Assembly (NCBI GenBank): GCA_002071245.1
Contig: MWEV01000131.1
Coordinates: forward strand, 1-5,898
Direction: 5' to 3'
DNA length: 5,898 nucleotides
Source of the DNA: Deltaproteobacteria bacterium ADurb.Bin026
GTDB taxonomy: Bacteria; Desulfobacterota; Syntrophorhabdia; Syntrophorhabdales; Syntrophorhabdaceae
Made by a program: the position numbers and the translations under genes. Shown here piece after piece: positions 5,697-5,898 of this stretch (position 1 is the first letter of the stretch; the number at the start of each line of letters is the position of its first letter). A model generated the notes under the pieces. The model saw only the letters and a list, made by a program, of their open reading frames with translations. It ran no database searches and had not been told where the DNA came from.

Positions 5697-5707
5697 AAAG
5701 GAGGTGA
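5697..5707 (+). promoter_or_regulatory. Extended Shine-Dalgarno site of the lipoprotein gene
   Basis: AAAGGAGGTGA is complementary to 11 consecutive bases at the usual 3' end of bacterial 16S rRNA. Its GGAGG core lies 9 nt before the ATG at 5714. Such a full-length match predicts strong translation and fixes the start. Confidence 0.85.
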
Positions 5708-5713
5708 AATTTG

Positions 5714-5898
5714 ATGAAAAAGCTCTTGGTGTTATTTATAGCCCTTACATTTTTTGCAAGTTTTTCGTTAGTGGGTTGCGGTCCATCAGCAGAGCCGCCA
5801 AAGCCTGCTCCAAAAGAAGAAGCTAAACCGGCAGAACCAGCACCGGCTCCAGAGAAGGCTGCACCGGCTCCAGAGAAGGCTGCACCGGCTCCAGAGAA
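5714..5898 (+). CDS. Lipoprotein with Pro/Ala/Lys/Glu-rich repeat linker (3' end outside window)
   Basis: Sixty-one codons are visible before the window ends. The N-terminus is a lipoprotein signal peptide: MKK, a hydrophobic core, and lipobox L19-V20-G21-C22. Gly at +2 suits outer-membrane sorting. From residue 24 the chain is low-complexity (PSAEPPKPAPKEEAKPAEPAPAP) and then enters an exact heptapeptide repeat of the form AAPAPEK from about residue 43. This looks like a flexible, extended, mixed-charge linker that spans from the membrane anchor to a domain outside the window. That domain could be a substrate-binding, peptidoglycan-binding or cytochrome module, and nothing visible decides which. 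The strong RBS suggests high expression. It is transcribed divergently from the FadL-like gene. Confidence 0.85.
   Translation, partial: MKKLLVLFIALTFFASFSLVGCGPSAEPPKPAPKEEAKPAEPAPAPEKAAPAPEKAAPAPE
5840..5898 (+). repeat. 21-bp perfect tandem repeat inside the lipoprotein gene
   Basis: The 21-bp unit begins GCACCGGCTCCAGAG and codes for seven residues (APAPEKA). Copies at 5840-5860 and 5861-5881 are identical, and a third (5882-5898, 17 bp seen) continues past the window edge. Identity at every silent position points to recent expansion. The unit is far richer in GC than the DNA upstream. Confidence 0.93.

Larger units (their letters stand above)
5217..5713. other. AT-rich divergent intergenic region
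   Basis: This 497-bp stretch separates the FadL-like gene (leftward) from the lipoprotein gene (rightward). It contains a putative promoter for each, several GACAA/TTGTC elements, an (ATTT)4 microsatellite at 5360-5375, a weak hairpin followed by a T-run (AGGAT 5420-5424 with ATCCT 5444-5448, then GTTTTTTT) and two adjacent small hairpins in the presumed leader (5579-5609). No convincing protein gene is present; the best small frame (5550-5654, 34 codons) has no RBS. Confidence 0.6.

Noticed and set aside
5840..5898. The tandem repeats at the window end as a CRISPR array.
   Set aside because: Units are directly adjacent with no spacers and stay in frame within a lipoprotein gene.

Overview
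The window carries six protein genes with AT-rich spacers and codes for a diderm (Gram-negative-type) bacterium: a FadL-type outer-membrane channel with a signal peptide, two lipoproteins with clear lipoboxes, and strong Shine-Dalgarno sites. Moderate-to-low GC, the Cys-rich HisRS insertion and the split pair of small gate-domain proteins would suit a Nitrospirota (Thermodesulfovibrio-like) or Desulfobacterota-type anaerobe. That placement is inference from family resemblance, not from a marker tree.

Layout, left to right. Positions 1-624 (+) are the C-terminal part of an EamA/DMT-family permease cut by the window edge. Positions 717-1523 (+) encode an M48 zinc metallopeptidase lipoprotein of the LoiP/YggG type behind a good sigma70-like promoter and a strong RBS. 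Positions 1672-2946 (+) are a complete hisS. Next come two overlapping minus-strand genes, 3448-3882 followed by 3044-3463, each encoding a small nucleoside-recognition/gate membrane protein. They converge on hisS, and a hairpin lies against the stop codon of the second. Upstream of them on the same strand, 4032-5216 encodes an OMPP1/FadL/TodX outer-membrane protein that starts with GTG. A 497-bp AT-rich divergent region (5217-5713) holds candidate promoters in both directions, a cluster of GACAA/TTGTC elements and a potentially structured leader. The window ends inside a plus-strand lipoprotein gene (from 5714) that runs into perfect 21-bp tandem repeats.

How the genes relate. The M48 lipoprotein (envelope quality control) and hisS (translation) are housekeeping genes with no evident link to each other. 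The FadL-like channel and the gate pair share a strand and could form a transport unit across both membranes for a hydrophobic or nucleoside-like compound, but they are separated by 149 bp and the link is speculative.

I see no CRISPR array, tRNA, rRNA, transposase or phage gene. The less ordinary signals are the split gate pair with a shared HA-x4-T signature, short tandem duplications of 7-10 bp confined to two intergenic spacers, the GACAA-rich divergent control region with its leader, and the perfectly repeated Pro/Ala linker of the last gene. Nothing here proves a new system.
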